A DNA stretch of 64,000 nucleotides from Larix kaempferi (Eukaryota > Streptophyta > Pinopsida > Pinales > Pinaceae), in assembly GCA_027924585.1 (NCBI GenBank), contig BSBM01000370.1, positions 26,035,501 to 26,099,500 of the forward strand. Reading direction: 5' to 3'. The stretch's first letter is position 1. The number at the start of each line of letters is the position of its first letter. Under the pieces are notes generated by a model. It was not told the DNA's origin and searched no databases. It was given only the letters and a program-made list of their open reading frames with translations. Made by a program: the position numbers and the translations under genes. Below, piece by piece: positions 20,310 to 32,567 of this stretch.

Positions 20310-21797
20310 CCTATAGATCTATAAGATATTGAGAGATCATATGATGTTAAGAGACTTAAAAATGTTGAAACTAAAAGAAACCATGCAAATATGCACTTTT
20401 AACTTTTATATTCGATGAATTATAATATGAAATGAAGGAAGAGAATGCACTATTAACGGATTTAAAACATGGCACAGTAGAGAAAGATCCCAACAAACCC
20501 TCGAACCATTCACGAAAGGAACAAAGGAACTTATGATCAATATTGATTTCCTTTGCAAGTAATTTTTGTTTAGAAGAAAAGAAACACTCTAATGGAGGCT
20601 AATGAACCTTCGCATAGTTTAACCAAGTTCAGTTGATCCTGGTTGATCAATTTTCAAAGGAATTGCTTGCAGCTGTGTCTAGCGAGCAACTGCTTACCGA
20701 ACTGGTTAATCCTCCTGATTCGCTTGCTTGTGAGCTTGGTGAGCAGTTAGAGTTCTAATAACAACAAGTTTTCTAAGCCTTCAGAAAGCGAACTAGAATT
20801 TGATGTTCCCTTCTCTGTGTGAGAAAAGCTCTATCCTTGAATCATTGGGGTGTTGGGACTATGTTTATGATATAAATTCCATGCCTCCATGGACGTTAGT
20901 TTCATAGTGCCCACCACTTATCTTTTTTTGCTTTGATGTTCATCTATTGGAAAGGTGGATGTTAGTTTCATAGCGTCTGATGCTTATCCTTTTTTGCTCC
21001 AACGTCCTTTTGGCAGAGATATGCTACAACACAACTTTCTCTAGTTAATGTATATTATTAGGAAGTATGAATGCAATTACCTTATAGTTAAAGAGTGAGG
21101 TTCTAAGGAAAATATCGTTTTGTATATTTTTGGCTATGATTATAGTACCGGAGGTAGTGACGAGAAGGAGGATGAGGGAAAGTATGAGGGTGACGAGGAT
21201 TTAATAGACAACTCTATAGACCAATTGGAAAAATTTCGAAGAATTTAGTTTGGCATTTTTCCTTACTATTTTGAGACATTATTTTGTGTATGTTAATTTT
21301 TTTGGGGTGGAAACAATACATGTTTTTAAAAAATTTATACTATGAAAAACAAAATTATACAATTTGTGCTTTGTATTGGAAAATATCATCACGAGTCATT
21401 CTCCAAGCCAACCTTGTGCACCCAAGATTGGGCCTCATGTGTTGAGGTAGGGTGTTTGAGTTGGACTCACGAACTTGTGGACTCAAGAATGACTAAGACT
21501 TCAGTTGTAAAAAGTTATTCCTCATGTGCTGAGGTGAATGCTTTAATGTATCAAAGCGAGGTAGTTGTAAAGTCTTGTTGGACAAGGATCAGGATTTGTG
21601 TGTCAAGTTAGATTCTCATGTGGACCTCTAGTTATAGTAGGTACCCATGGGGTGGACCTCCAGTTATAGAGGTAGATGCTTTGCATGTTGAATCATTAAT
21701 GTTGTGTATGTAATACTAACCATGGTCACCAACTACTATTAAGTCTCCTTTAGAGACTCACCACCTCTAGAGTGAATTAATTTAGCATATGATCATT
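20310..21797. other. No gene seen
   Basis: Mixed-composition DNA. Two related segments near 20880-20930 and 20955-21005 share gatgttagtttcatag and cttatc-tttttgct. A segment at 21400-21690 has diverged internal repeats around 'tgtgttgaggta' and 'gtggacctc(c/t)agttata'. The plus ORF at 21342-21611 has no known domain. Confidence 0.35.
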
Positions 21798-21825
21798 TGG
21801 TCCGAGAATAATATAATCTGATCAC
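21798..21825. repeat. 28 bp repeat flanking G1, left copy
   Basis: The 28 bases tggtccgagaa...tgatcac are identical to 56397-56424, just outside the far LTR of G1. They lie 4 bp from the left LTR here and 1 bp from the right LTR there. This is much longer than a normal 4-6 bp target duplication. Confidence 0.9.
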
Positions 21826-21829
21826 TTGG

Positions 21830-22729
21830 TGTTTATTGGACAATCCACTCGAGCGGACGCGAGCCGGATCTCCCTAGCTCAATGTGAGTCTAGAACAAAT
21901 AAGACAGGCTACGAATGCAATTCCTAGATCTACTTAAGGATCAAGTACTAGATGTATTACCTTTCACTTCGCTATCCTTTCTCCTGAATGTTGCTCCACG
22001 TCTCATGGTCATCAGATCCAAGTTGCAAGACTTGTCAAGACAAGAAACAAGAGAAACAAGTAAAGGGCATCTATACAATAAGAGATCTAAGTGAACAATT
22101 AAGCAGGTAAACTACTCAATATCATTACACACATGAACAATATTGGTGGAAAGCATTTGTATTACTGTAAAAATAGGAAAGTACATAGCAGAGATATAGA
22201 AATACAACCGAGGCTTAACGCTGCAGCCCTTCTCCAACAAAGCCATTTTCCATTTCCTCATAAGGAAGCTTAAGTCTCTCAAGGATGAGTAGAGATCTCT
22301 CAAGAGTGATTTCACCAGCATGTAGACACCATAGTCTTCCTCCCTTTGGAGAGGGGTAGAGATTCTCTTATATGGGACTAAGTGGATAGGGTATGGATAG
22401 GATAGGTTGAGATATGGTAGGAGAGAGATAGGAGATACTCCCAAGGTGTTAGGAATAGAGTACCAACTCCCCTAGAGGTCAGGCATAAGGCCCCAAGTCA
22501 GCAAGTTTCGAGAACAACCTCGAAGAAGTTATTTTTTCCCATTAACTGACTTCGTTGCACCCTACAATGAAGCAAGCTGCGATGTCGTATGTTGCATGAG
22601 TGCAACCTGCGACGACCTCTCAAAACATGGTACAACTGGGTACAAATCCTCCCAAGTTAATTACTTAGTCAAGATATCTTCAGGGGTGTATACACTAGAT
22701 CTCATGATGGGTGGATTTTGGGTGTAACA
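21830..22729 (-). repeat. G1 3' LTR (900 bp)
   Basis: Pairs with 55496-56395 and has the same length. A decayed version of the palindrome TGCGACGTCGCA is present at 22579-22590 (TGCGATGTCGTA). Confidence 0.9.
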
Positions 22730-22752
22730 GAATGCCCCCCAAAGCATGAAGA
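22730..22752 (-). other. G1 polypurine tract
   Basis: On the minus strand CATGCTTTGGGGGGCATTC directly precedes the 3' LTR. The same sequence occupies the equivalent position in element B (29231-29252). Confidence 0.75.
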
Positions 22753-25102
22753 TGTTGAATATAGATAGGTGAAGTGCTTTTATAGAAGAAATGGAAATAG
22801 ACTTGTCGGATGAAGGACACTGCTGCAGTACAACTGACTCTGAACTGACAATCTCATATGAAGTACAACATGGCTGCCGACCAATACAATGCAGATCCAT
22901 GGTAGTAATGACCGACTGAACACAATCATGGCTACTAGACACAAGTGTAGATCCATGATGAGATGATAACACAGCCATGACCAATACAAATGTGGATCCG
23001 TGTGATATAACTCAATACAAACTCTATCGCAACCTGGGTAAAACATGACTTCCCAGGGTCTTCAAGCTAAACCCGCAATGATACGAATCTATCCATGTGA
23101 TTACAAATGTCTTGATGTCGAACATGGTAGAAACCACTTGATTACCGACCATTGATGTAAACCATTAACAAGCGCGAGGGAGCTCACCATTGATGTCAAT
23201 GATTCCCAAGGTATCACAGTACATATCATCAAGTGTGAGTAAATGAGTTGAAGTTGAATACAAGACGAAATCTTTCAATTAAGAGTCAATGATGTAAACT
23301 CATGTTGAAAGCGAGGTAACCTACCATTGAGGCATGTAGGGCCAAGTTACTTGATTGGTTTCTAGATTCATTCCTCGGATGATGAGTTGAAGTCGACAAG
23401 GATGAATCTGTCGAAGGAGGGCCATGATGAATCCCCCATCAATCGACACGAAACATGACAAAAATGTATAGAGTGGATCGGATGGTACAATAACATGCAA
23501 GACTGACTCAGAGGAGACCGACATGATGGCGGGTGTACTGACTGCAGATGATAAATGATGGACATATTCTTAAACATGGGCATGGCATGACTTGGCAGTA
23601 TTGATATGATGAGTGCGACACAAATTCCTAACGCGATTGATGATGGAAGCTTTCTTTGAATGATTCAAAGGAGTAACAAGACTCAGGAAATAAGTGGAAC
23701 TCGAGGACAAATGGATGATCCAAGTGTTGTATGCAAATGCAGATGAGTACCATGTTCAAGAATGACTACATACTGCCACTAACAAGGTATGTAACAAAAA
23801 AGCTTTCCTTTTTCCCCATCATGAACGATGAGTTCCTCATGTGTTTTTTACGACCTTGATGGGGGTAACCAGATGCTCGGTATAGCTCATCTCATAGATG
23901 AGTCCAATCCCAAATACTTTTTGAACCTGGGATAGGAGGGGTTCGTCCCATGGTGGGCCCTTCAATGTAAGAGTTTAACGAGTCCTTAGAAGGTAAACTC
24001 GGTCGTCATTTCATGTTTAGAGAGTCTGAAAAGAACTAAAGAAAACTCCAACGGTCCTTTTTCGTAAAGTTAGCCTCATCGCCCAAAAAGGGTAAAACAA
24101 CGCGGGAGATGACTCTTCCAGTTATGATTGGCTGGAGTATACCTTTTTCGTAACTAGTGCCCCCTGGTCCGAAAAAGGGGTAAACTATCACCGGGAGGAC
24201 GACCATTCAAATTCTTTTACAAGCGTGAACGCGACAAGTTCGCTTGGAAATATTTTCGTATTTTGAGAGCCTGAAAACAGCTTAAAGATAGACTCCGGGG
24301 GGTTCCTTTCCCGTAGGAGTTTAACGAGCCCAAAAAACTGATAAATCGTAACTTGTTAACGTATTTTCATAGTTTCAAGAGCACGAGAAAGAACAAAGAG
24401 TAAGCTCATTAATTGCAATCTATGAAAAAATGGGTAAACGACAAAAACTCACAAGGGGTGTTCATACCTGAGATGACCATTCCAATATGAAAATGGAATA
24501 GAAAGGCACTTCACAACTCCTACACACTCGGAAACTAGGTCAAATAGTCAACCGAAAATACAATAAAACTGGTCCAAACTATAGCAAATAGCATAACGAC
24601 ATCAAATATTTGAAAAAGGAATATTCCACTTTGTTTTATAAATAGAAATAAAAACCAAATATAGTCACCATTGTTCTATTTGCCAAATTTGGGAGGAATA
24701 GTGCCATTTGCTTCCAGATCTTCACTTGTCGATTCTGGGAGCTACGACCAACCATTTCACCTACCGTCAGGAACAGGTAACCCCAAACTTCAGCTAGCAA
24801 AATCGTATTAGTTTACAATTTTGATTTTCAATCATTTTTTTGGGTTTTGGCTTGATTTGGGAAGGGCCATTGTGCCCTCGGCTCGTCGCAGTTGGCCCTT
24901 TTGGGAACTGCGACTAGACCGAGTCGTCGCAAATGGAATATACATAGACTGCGACGACGTTGCCCTGTTTGCAAAAACGGAGTGTGACGATGGCGACATC
25001 CATCCCCAAACTCAAACAAAACTCAAAAGAAGGACTTCCAATGGGTGAAGCAAGTCCTAACATTGTTAAAAAATTCCCGTTGACAGGTTCCAAGCATCCA
25101 AA
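22753..25102. other. G1 3' spacer between the antisense ORF and 3' LTR
   Basis: No sense gene is seen. Repeats of about 60 bp around ccaatacaaatgtggatcc lie at 22870-23010. Segments at 23060-24290 are closely related to 29600-30800 in element B, showing common descent. CGTCGCA-type motifs recur at 24890-24990. Short minus ORFs here look like by-products. Confidence 0.6.
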
Positions 25103-26361
25103 ATGGTTTTGGAATGGCGAGAAAGGGAACATGAGCTAGATGATGAACAAGTTGCAAATGATCCACATTGTGTGGAAGCTTTGAGAAACTGTGGGATTCT
25201 CAAGTTCTTCCGCATTCAGGGGATGAGATCCCAACTTCCACTATTGAACCCTATGCTCCAATGTTGGGATGCAGCCCAGTAGTACTTCCTGAATGGTGAG
25301 CATGACCTTCACATTGATGTCGAGGACATCTATTTTCTGACTGGTTTGTCCCGAAGGGGGAACAATGTGACACTCACTGGATCACATGGGAGTGATCGAA
25401 TCGTGGAAGATTTGATCCGACAACATTGTGGTCCCAATGCCCGTGCATCTAGCGGGAATATTTGCATTAAAGATGTATGGGAGAGCCCATTGCAGGCCAT
25501 TTTATTCACCATTATGAGGATGGCCGGGAGTCAAGCTCCTCACCTAGCCACTAGAGCACAGATGCTTTATGCGGAGGACTGTTTGTCTCCAAAGATCTTC
25601 AACTAGTGCGAGGGATTCCTCGCAAATGTGTGAGCTCAACTGAAAAAGTGTCGGAGGGGAGAGCTCAAACAGTTCAACTATGGTTCTATAGTGATCTCGT
25701 TCTTGCTAGAACGGGTTCCCCTTTTGCGTCCTCAGGTATCACTAGAGGATAGAGACCTCAGAGATCCACACATGGCTGGGTGGACCGATGTGATGGCTCG
25801 GCATGGTGGGGGTCCTATCATTGGATTCCCTCCTGAGTTCTTCACTTGGCTAGCAGGCCAGTTACTGATGGTGGAGGACTTTCCATATAGTGGCACTGAC
25901 TTCACAGATGACCCAGACTTGTTGCTGCCTGAGGGAGCAGCATGGGGAGACCTCGATAAGAACAAACGAATCTTGAACTTTTTAAGTTTTGTGCATTTAT
26001 GATTTTTTTGATATAGTGCTAACAGGTGAACAACATGTGTGTGCAGATGTGGGGCCTATACGACCAGTGGGGACCTCTCTTTTGGCTAGGAGAGAGAGAG
26101 GAGAGGGAGCGATGGTGGATCTAGCTGTGCATGCTGCCATCGTGGAGATGGACAGAGTCTACGCCAACCTGAGTGGGTTGACACAGGCCCTTCCTGAGCT
26201 GACGGTGGATGAGGTTCCATGGACCATGCAGGTGCACACGGTTGGAGCGACTGCGCACTTCAACGCACTGCTTCACAAGGTTGCGAGAGCAGTGAACTAT
26301 TTCCAGACTCAGTCAGCTAGGGATGCTAGACCACCTAGGGTTGTACGGGCCAGGCGATAGG
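25103..26361 (+). pseudogene. Antisense plant mobile domain (PMD) ORF of G1
   Basis: On the strand opposite to G1's pol, a frame opens at ATG 25103 and shows the N-terminal pattern of plant mobile domain (aminotransferase-like) proteins: ALRNCGILKFFRI, LLNPMLQCWDAA, then HIDVEDIYFLTGLSRRG. It continues to WESPLQAILFTIMRMAG, and later FPPEFFTWLAGQL. Three in-frame stops break it (TAG 25280, TAG 25604, TGA 25631). Around 25970-26045 an intron-like segment with a CTAAC branch-like motif and a TGTGTGTGCAG acceptor precedes a last segment (25989-26361 frame) ending in a basic RPPRVVRARR tail. PMD proteins such as MAIN and MAIL1 act in silencing and gene regulation, and PMD ORFs are known inside plant transposons. 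Here it sits between pol and the 3' LTR, a place where antisense ORFs have been described in Tat-lineage elements. Confidence 0.7.
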
Positions 26362-26644
26362 CCACATGTTGTCATTGTGTGTGTATTGAGAGCTTAGAGG
26401 CCTCAGATTTTGTACTACTGAAAGCTATGGAGCTTCAGATTTTTGTAGAGACTTACTAAAAGCTATCGGGCTTCAGATTTTTGTATCAACACTACCTTTT
26501 TGAAATTATATATATATATATATACAGATAGTCCATCGATTTATACATTATGTGTTTCAAAAAATAATGATGTGATCTTGTTTATATGCTTGCTTCTATA
26601 CAATGCATTATTTACATGTTGTGAATGCTTTTACATGTTATGAG
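26362..26644. other. Short spacer between PMD ORF and extra RNase H
   Basis: Repeated 'aaagctat(g/c)gg(a/g)cttcagatttttgta' units at 26410-26490 and a TATATATATATATA tract at 26508-26525. It may carry the polyadenylation region of the antisense ORF. Confidence 0.4.
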
Positions 26645-27062
26645 TATCATGTGTGTGCGATGTACCAATCTAGAATGAAGTTGGCCATCGAGTCATCAAC
26701 TGTGTTTAACTCTCGTGGAATGTGCAGGTATTGAATGGTTTCAAATGACCTTTCCAAGAAACGAACTCGCCTAAAGAAACGGAGTAGGGTAGGATCACCG
26801 ATAGCGTAAACCCGGTTAAGATGGGAAACCACCAGTTGAGAATCCATGTGGATGACAATGTGGTTCATACCCAAGGAAATTGCATCGGTTAAGGTTCCAA
26901 CTACCGATAGATACTCTGCAGCATTATTGGTTGCGAATCCAAGGCAACTTCCTCCTGAGCTGATGAGTTCACCTATTGGGGAATACAGTACCCAGGCTAC
27001 CGAGGAAAGGTTACGGGTATGCTAGCTGGCGCCGTTAGTGAATCCATAGCACGTTGCCATCT
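26645..27062 (-). pseudogene. Additional RNase H domain downstream of G1 integrase
   Basis: The minus strand shows an RNase H fold: YGFTNGAS (normally FTDGAS, so the first catalytic Asp reads Asn), a TAG, then SVAWVLYSPIG, TNNAAEYLSVVG (catalytic Glu), HIVIHMDSQLVVSHL (Asp), RFLERSFETIQYLHIPRELN, and VDDSMANFILD (final Asp). This is distinct from the RT-linked RNase H at 40372-40700, which belongs to a different family. Tat-lineage elements are known to have gained a second, archaeal-like RNase H. Its usual place is between RNase H and integrase; here it lies 3' of the integrase GPY/F region. The TAG and the D-to-N change imply loss of activity in this copy. Confidence 0.75.
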
Positions 27063-27196
27063 GCACACGCAGAGAGAACATGGTATGAGAAGCGAAAACA
27101 AGATCTAAAGACACACAAAAAAAAGTGCATCACACCACACAAAAACACACAAACACGCCATGTACAATATATACATGAAAATCTATGCATGAGCGG
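27063..27196. other. Linker between integrase end and extra RNase H
   Basis: A/C-rich plus strand with no coding signal. The TAG that ends the integrase frame lies near 27197. Confidence 0.4.
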
Positions 27197-28216
27197 GTTA
27201 GGCATAGTACCTCTTCAGGTAAAGCCCATTATGGGGTTCACCCAAATATATTCTGTTGTAATCTTCAAGCTCGTAAGCTCCCTTTTCCAAAACACGTTTG
27301 ACGATGTAAGGTCCGTGCCACATGGACTCGAACTTTCCTGCTCCTAGTTTGTCATGCTTCTAGTCGTATGTGAGGACCAGGTCACCCTCGTTGAATATAC
27401 GAGGTTCAACTGACTTGTCATATTGAGATTTGATGTGTTTCTTGTGTGCTTCATTAGCAAGAGTAGCATCTCGGCGAGACTCGTCAAGTTTTGCTAAGTA
27501 CAGGAAACGTTCTTCCTGGGCAGTAGTGTTAGGAAGAAGTTCGACAACGAGTTGTAGAGACGGAATTTCGCACTTTATAGGCAGGATAGCTTCCAATCCA
27601 TACACCAGTTGGAAAGGAGTGAAACCTATGGCGATTTTAATGAAGGTTCTGTAGGCCCATAATGCTGAAAATAGCATATTATGCCAATTGGACTTATGCG
27701 TACCTACCCTCCATTGGACCATAGTTTTCAAGACCTTGTTAATGGCCTCGACCTGTCAGTTGGATTGCGGGTAGTAAGGTGTTGAGATTTCATGTTGAAA
27801 ACCCAATCTATCGCTCAGTTCATCAAGTACCATATGGTTCTGAAAGTGAGAATCGTGATCAGTAACTATAGCTTGAGGAACTCCAAACCGTGCTATTACA
27901 TGATTGAACATGAAGAGTGCGGCAGTTATGCCGTCGTTTTGATATGTAGGCATTTCCTCGGCCCACTTTGTGAAGTAATCCATAGCTACAATGATGTAAC
28001 TATGCCCCCTGGCCAAGGTAGGCTTACAATGCATAAAATCGATGCCCCATTTTGCAAAGGGGCCCAAGGCAATAACCGGGTGTAACAGGGTGGGATGGGT
28101 GCGCTTCTTCGAATGGAAGTGTTGGAATGGAGGACATATTTTCACGGCCTCAATACAATATTTGAAGATAGTAGGACAATAATATCCTGCGCGCAAAATC
28201 TTCTGGGTTGTAGCCA
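27197..28216 (-). pseudogene. G1 integrase: zinc-binding end, core and GPY/F C-terminus
   Basis: Reading leftward from the B insertion: TTQKILRAGYYCPTIFKYC and ICPPFQ (end of the HHCC zinc finger; the last Cys reads Phe), then the core with WGIDFMHC (first Asp), IIVAMDYFTKWAE, VTDHDSHFQN (second Asp), YYPQSN, a TGA, and QVEAINKVL (Glu). The C-terminal part has ALWAYRTFIK, GFTPFQLVYG, EGDLVLTYD, a TAG (Gln expected) and MWHGPYIVKRVLEKGAYEL, the GPY/F domain. So D, D and E are all kept, but two stops and the lost Cys disable it. The N-terminal zinc finger continues at 39946 on the other side of B. Integrase inserts the cDNA into the genome. Confidence 0.88.
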
Positions 28217-29230
28217 TGTTAACGAACAATCCACTCAAGCGGACGCGAGCCAGATATCCCTAGTTCAAGTGAATCTAGAACAAATAGTACAAAATACAAA
28301 ACTCATTTCCTAGATCTAGTTACAGATCGAGTACTTAGATATCATACCTTTCAGATCGTAGATCCTTCTCCTTGTTGTTGCTCCAAGTCTCGCGGTCGTC
28401 AGATGTCCAGCTGCAAGACCTGTCAAGACAATATGGAAACAATACAAGCAATACAAGATATATAAACAATAACTGATCTAAACTAACAGTTGAGGAAGAA
28501 AGTTCTAAAGATCATAAACGAGACAACATTTATGGAAAGAGATTATATTAACTGTATAACAAGTGGGAATACATAGAAAGGATGAAGCTACAACCAAAGC
28601 CTCAACGTTGCATCCTCCATCCAACATGTCCATGCCAAACCTCCAAGATGGTACAAGCTTCCCAATCACCAATATGGGTTCTACTAGCATAAGGGTACCA
28701 TAGACCTTTCCCTCCCCCATGGAGAGAGTGGGTGTTTATATAGGGCTAAAGAGATAGGGTAGGTTGAGGATTAGGGGGAGATGGTTAAGGGATCTTCCCA
28801 TAAGGTTAGGAACCGAAATGCCACCTCACCTAGATCCTAGGGATAGGCCTCCACATCACTCATCTTCGAGAATGGGCTCAAAGATACTCTTTTACCAAAT
28901 ACCTGACATCGTCGCAGGTTGCATTAGGACAACCTGCGACGTCGCATGTTTCACAAGGGTAGACTGCGATGACCTTGAAAAGTAGGTCAGTTAAGCCCTC
29001 CAGTCATGGGAAACTTCAGGGATGTGTTTTTACTCTAAAATGGGTTTAGGTAAAATAGCAAAGAGTTTACACAATGGTCAAGATGACGACATTATCACAA
29101 CGATCATGATGACAACACTTGGTCATAATGACGATACTAGCAATGGTCATGGTGACAACACTAGGTCAGGATGATAACACTTGCAACACTTGCGACACTT
29201 GCAAAAGGGTGACGACATTTTGGTGTAACA
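28217..29230 (-). repeat. B 3' LTR (1014 bp)
   Basis: Pairs with 38322-39945. It carries a perfect TGCGACGTCGCA palindrome at 28935-28946 and a cluster of diverged atgacgacac/ggtcat repeats at 29070-29215. Confidence 0.9.
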
Positions 29231-31470
29231 GAATGCCCCCCAAAGCATGAAGCTGACAGAATGAGACAGGTGAAATGCTTTGTAGTAAGAAAAATGGCAA
29301 GGACTTGCTAGTTGGAAGGAGTTGCTGCATAAATGACTTGAGATCCACAAGTCTCATACAACAAAAAACATGGCTGCCGACCAATACATTGTAGATCCAT
29401 GATAGTAAAGATCGACTGAACATAATCATGGCTACTAGACACAATCATAGATCCATGATAAGATGATAACACAGCCACGACCAATACAAAAGTGGATCTG
29501 TGTAACTCTGAACTAACAACACAGCCATGACCAATACAAAAGTGGATCTGTGTGTCCCAAACAATCTCCATCGCTACCTGGGTAGAAAATAACTTCCCCA
29601 GGGTCTTCAAGCTGAACTCGCAATGATACAAATCTATCCATGTGATTACAATGTTTTGGAGTCGAACATGGTAGAAACCACTTGATTACCGGTCATTAAT
29701 GTATACCATTAACAAGTGCGAGGGGAATCACCATTAATGTCAATGATCCCCAAGGTATCACAGTACATATCATTAGGCGTGAATAAATGAGTTGAAGTCG
29801 AACGCGAGATGAAATCTTTCAATCAAGAGTCAATGATGTAAACTCATGTTGAAAGCGAGGTAACCTGCCATTGATGCATGCAGGGCCAAGGTACTTGGTT
29901 GGTTTCTAAGTTCAATCCTCGGATGATGATTTGAAGTCGACGAAGATGAACCCGTCGAAGGAGGGCCATGATGAATCCCCCATCATCAAAATGAAACTCG
30001 ATAATAGATGTTTGGTGTAGACCGGACGGTAGAGTAATGTGCAAGACTGACTCAAGGTAGACCGACATGATTGAAGGTATACTGACTGTAGATGATTGAG
30101 TAATGAATGTCTCTTGAACATGGGCATGGCATGACTTGGCAGTATTGACATGACGAGACTGATACCAATCCCTAATGCAACTAATGGTGAAATCATTCTT
30201 TGGCTGTACCAAAGGAGCGACATGACTCATGGAATTGACAAGACTCGAGGACAAACAGATTATCCAAGTACTAAATGGAAATGCAAAGGATTTCCATGTT
30301 CAAGAGTGACTATGTATTAGCGTAATTAAGATGTAACACAAAATCTTCCTTTTTTCCCCATCATGATTGATGAGTGCCTCATGTGTTTTTTGACGAGCTT
30401 GATTAGGGTAACCAGATGCTCGGTATAGCTCATCTCATAGATGAGTCCAATCCCAAACGTTTTACGAACCTAGGAAAGGAGGGGTTCGTCCCATAATGGG
30501 CCCTTCAATGTTTATTTAACGAGTCCAGAGAAGGAAAACTCGGCGTCATTTCATGTTTAGAGAGTTTGAAAATAACTAAAGGAGACTCCAACGGTCCTTT
30601 TTCGTAAAGTTAGCCTCATCGCCCGAAAAAGGGTAAAACAACGCGGGAGAGGACTCTTCCAGCCATGGTTGGTTGGAGTATTCCTTTTTCGTAAATAGTG
30701 CTTCCTGGTTCGAAAAAGGGGTAAACTATCACCAGAAAGACGATCATTCAAATGCTTTTACAAGCGTGAAAGCATCAAGTTTGCTTGGCAATCTTTCCTA
30801 TTTAGGGAGTCTGAAAAGAGCTTAAAAGGACTCCATGAACAACTTTGTCATGGTTGATAACCGATTACGACAAAGGAAAAAGTAAAATTGGCACAGTTCC
30901 TTTTCCGTAAATAGTCTAGCGAGGCTAGATAAAGTGATAAACCTATACTCGTTAGACACACCTTTTTACTCAAATTTTTAACGAGCACAAGAATGGTATC
31001 AAAAGCACTCGGAATCTTTTTCATGTTTGAACTAGAGCACGAAAAAGTAAAAACTAAGCTCAAACCACTTTTCATGTTTCAACCAGAGTATGAAAAAGGT
31101 GAAAAGTAAGCTCAAATGCTATCTGACTGTTTTTAATGAGCTCGAGGATAGGTTGGAAGAATGCTCATGATGTCTGGTTCATTTTTTTAACGAGCTTGTA
31201 ATAGAAAATGAACTATGCTCGAGATAATTTTCATGGTTTAATGAGCTTGAAACCTAAAAAAGGAAAGTATGCTCGAAAATGTTCCCAATGGTGAACTTTT
31301 CCCCAACATGGCATCCAGAGGTTGATGTGTGCCCCCAGCATGATTACTGGAAGTAAGTGACTTAGCTCCAACGTGGTGTGGAGAGGCGATCGAGTTGACT
31401 TCAATGTAACTTCTAGAGGTTGAAGACATGCCCCCAAGCTTCATTTCATTCGCCTAAGGCATAGGCGAGT
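29231..31470. other. B 3' spacer, no gene seen
   Basis: Begins with the same polypurine tract as G1 and continues with segments homologous to 22753-24290. Repeats around 'aacacagccatgaccaatacaaaagtggatctgtgt' lie at 29470-29560. Short minus ORFs carry no domain. Confidence 0.6.
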
Positions 31471-31479
31471 GAAAAGAAG

Positions 31480-32560
31480 GTCTAGGTACTAATTCTACAA
31501 GGAGACTTGACTCAAAGGGAAAGGATATGTTTCATTTTTTAACAAGATTGACACAAGATTAGAACTCTGCTCACGGGAACCTATTTCATTTTTTAACGAT
31601 CTTGACATAGAAAGGGAACTATGCTAATAGGTTAAGGCCCATTGATGGGTTCCTTCCCAACATGATGCCCAAAGGTTGGTAAATTCCCCCAGCGTGATTG
31701 CTAGCGGCTTAACATGGTAGTGTTCCTTCAACATGATCGTTGACGGTACGACATGTGACATGCCCCCCAAGCTTCATTTCGTCTGAAAATGATGCTTGCT
31801 AACCCAACTACCAACCTAGCTACTAATATGAAAATGTTCACCAAGGGGGGGGAAACGAGAATCAAATGAAATGAAGGTTCAAATTCTAACTCTAGGGAGA
31901 GACTCGAACCAATGGGAGGGAGATCTATTTCATTTTTACACAAGCTTGAAATAGACAATAACTATGCTTGAGGGGGCCCATCTTATTTTTTAACGAGCTT
32001 GAAATGGAATAAAACTATGCTCGAGGGGGCCCATCTTATTTTTTAACGAGCTTGAAATGGAATAAATTATGCTCGAGTGGATGGTTTCATTTTTATGCAA
32101 GCTTGAAACCAAAGGTAAACTATGCTTAGAGGGGTCTATCTCATTTTTTAGCGAGCTTGAAATAGAATAAAACTATGCTCCAAGGGATGGTTTCATTTTT
32201 ATGCAAGCTTGAAACCAAAGATAAACTATGCTTAGAGGGGTCTATCTCATTTTTTAACGAGCTTGAAATAGAATAAAACTATGCTCCAATGGATTGGTTT
32301 CATTTTTATGCAAGCTTGAAACCAAAGGGAAACTATTGCTAGGGTGGTTGGTTTCATTTTTTAACAAGCTTGAAACATAACATAAACTGTGCTTGTAGGA
32401 ACCTATTTCATTTTTTAACAAGCTTGACATAGAACGGGAACTATGCTCATGTGAAATGGTTTCATTTTTATGCAAGCTTGAAATCAAAGAGAAACTTTGA
32501 TTGAAGGTTGGTTTCATTTTTTAACGAGCTTGAAACAGAACATAAACTATGCTCATACCC
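31480..32560 (-). repeat. Diverged minisatellite of about 50 bp units
   Basis: At least a dozen units of the form ttcattttttaacgagcttgaaa...aactatgctc recur, with agcttgaaa at about 31950, 31998, 32048, 32099, 32153, 32203, 32262, 32311, 32368, 32473 and 32526. Most units are close to 51 bp. At 32254-32517 the minus strand is open across them and gives a 17-residue repeat (SSLLKNETNHPSNSF-like). Confidence 0.75.
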
Positions 32561-32567
32561 CCCATCC

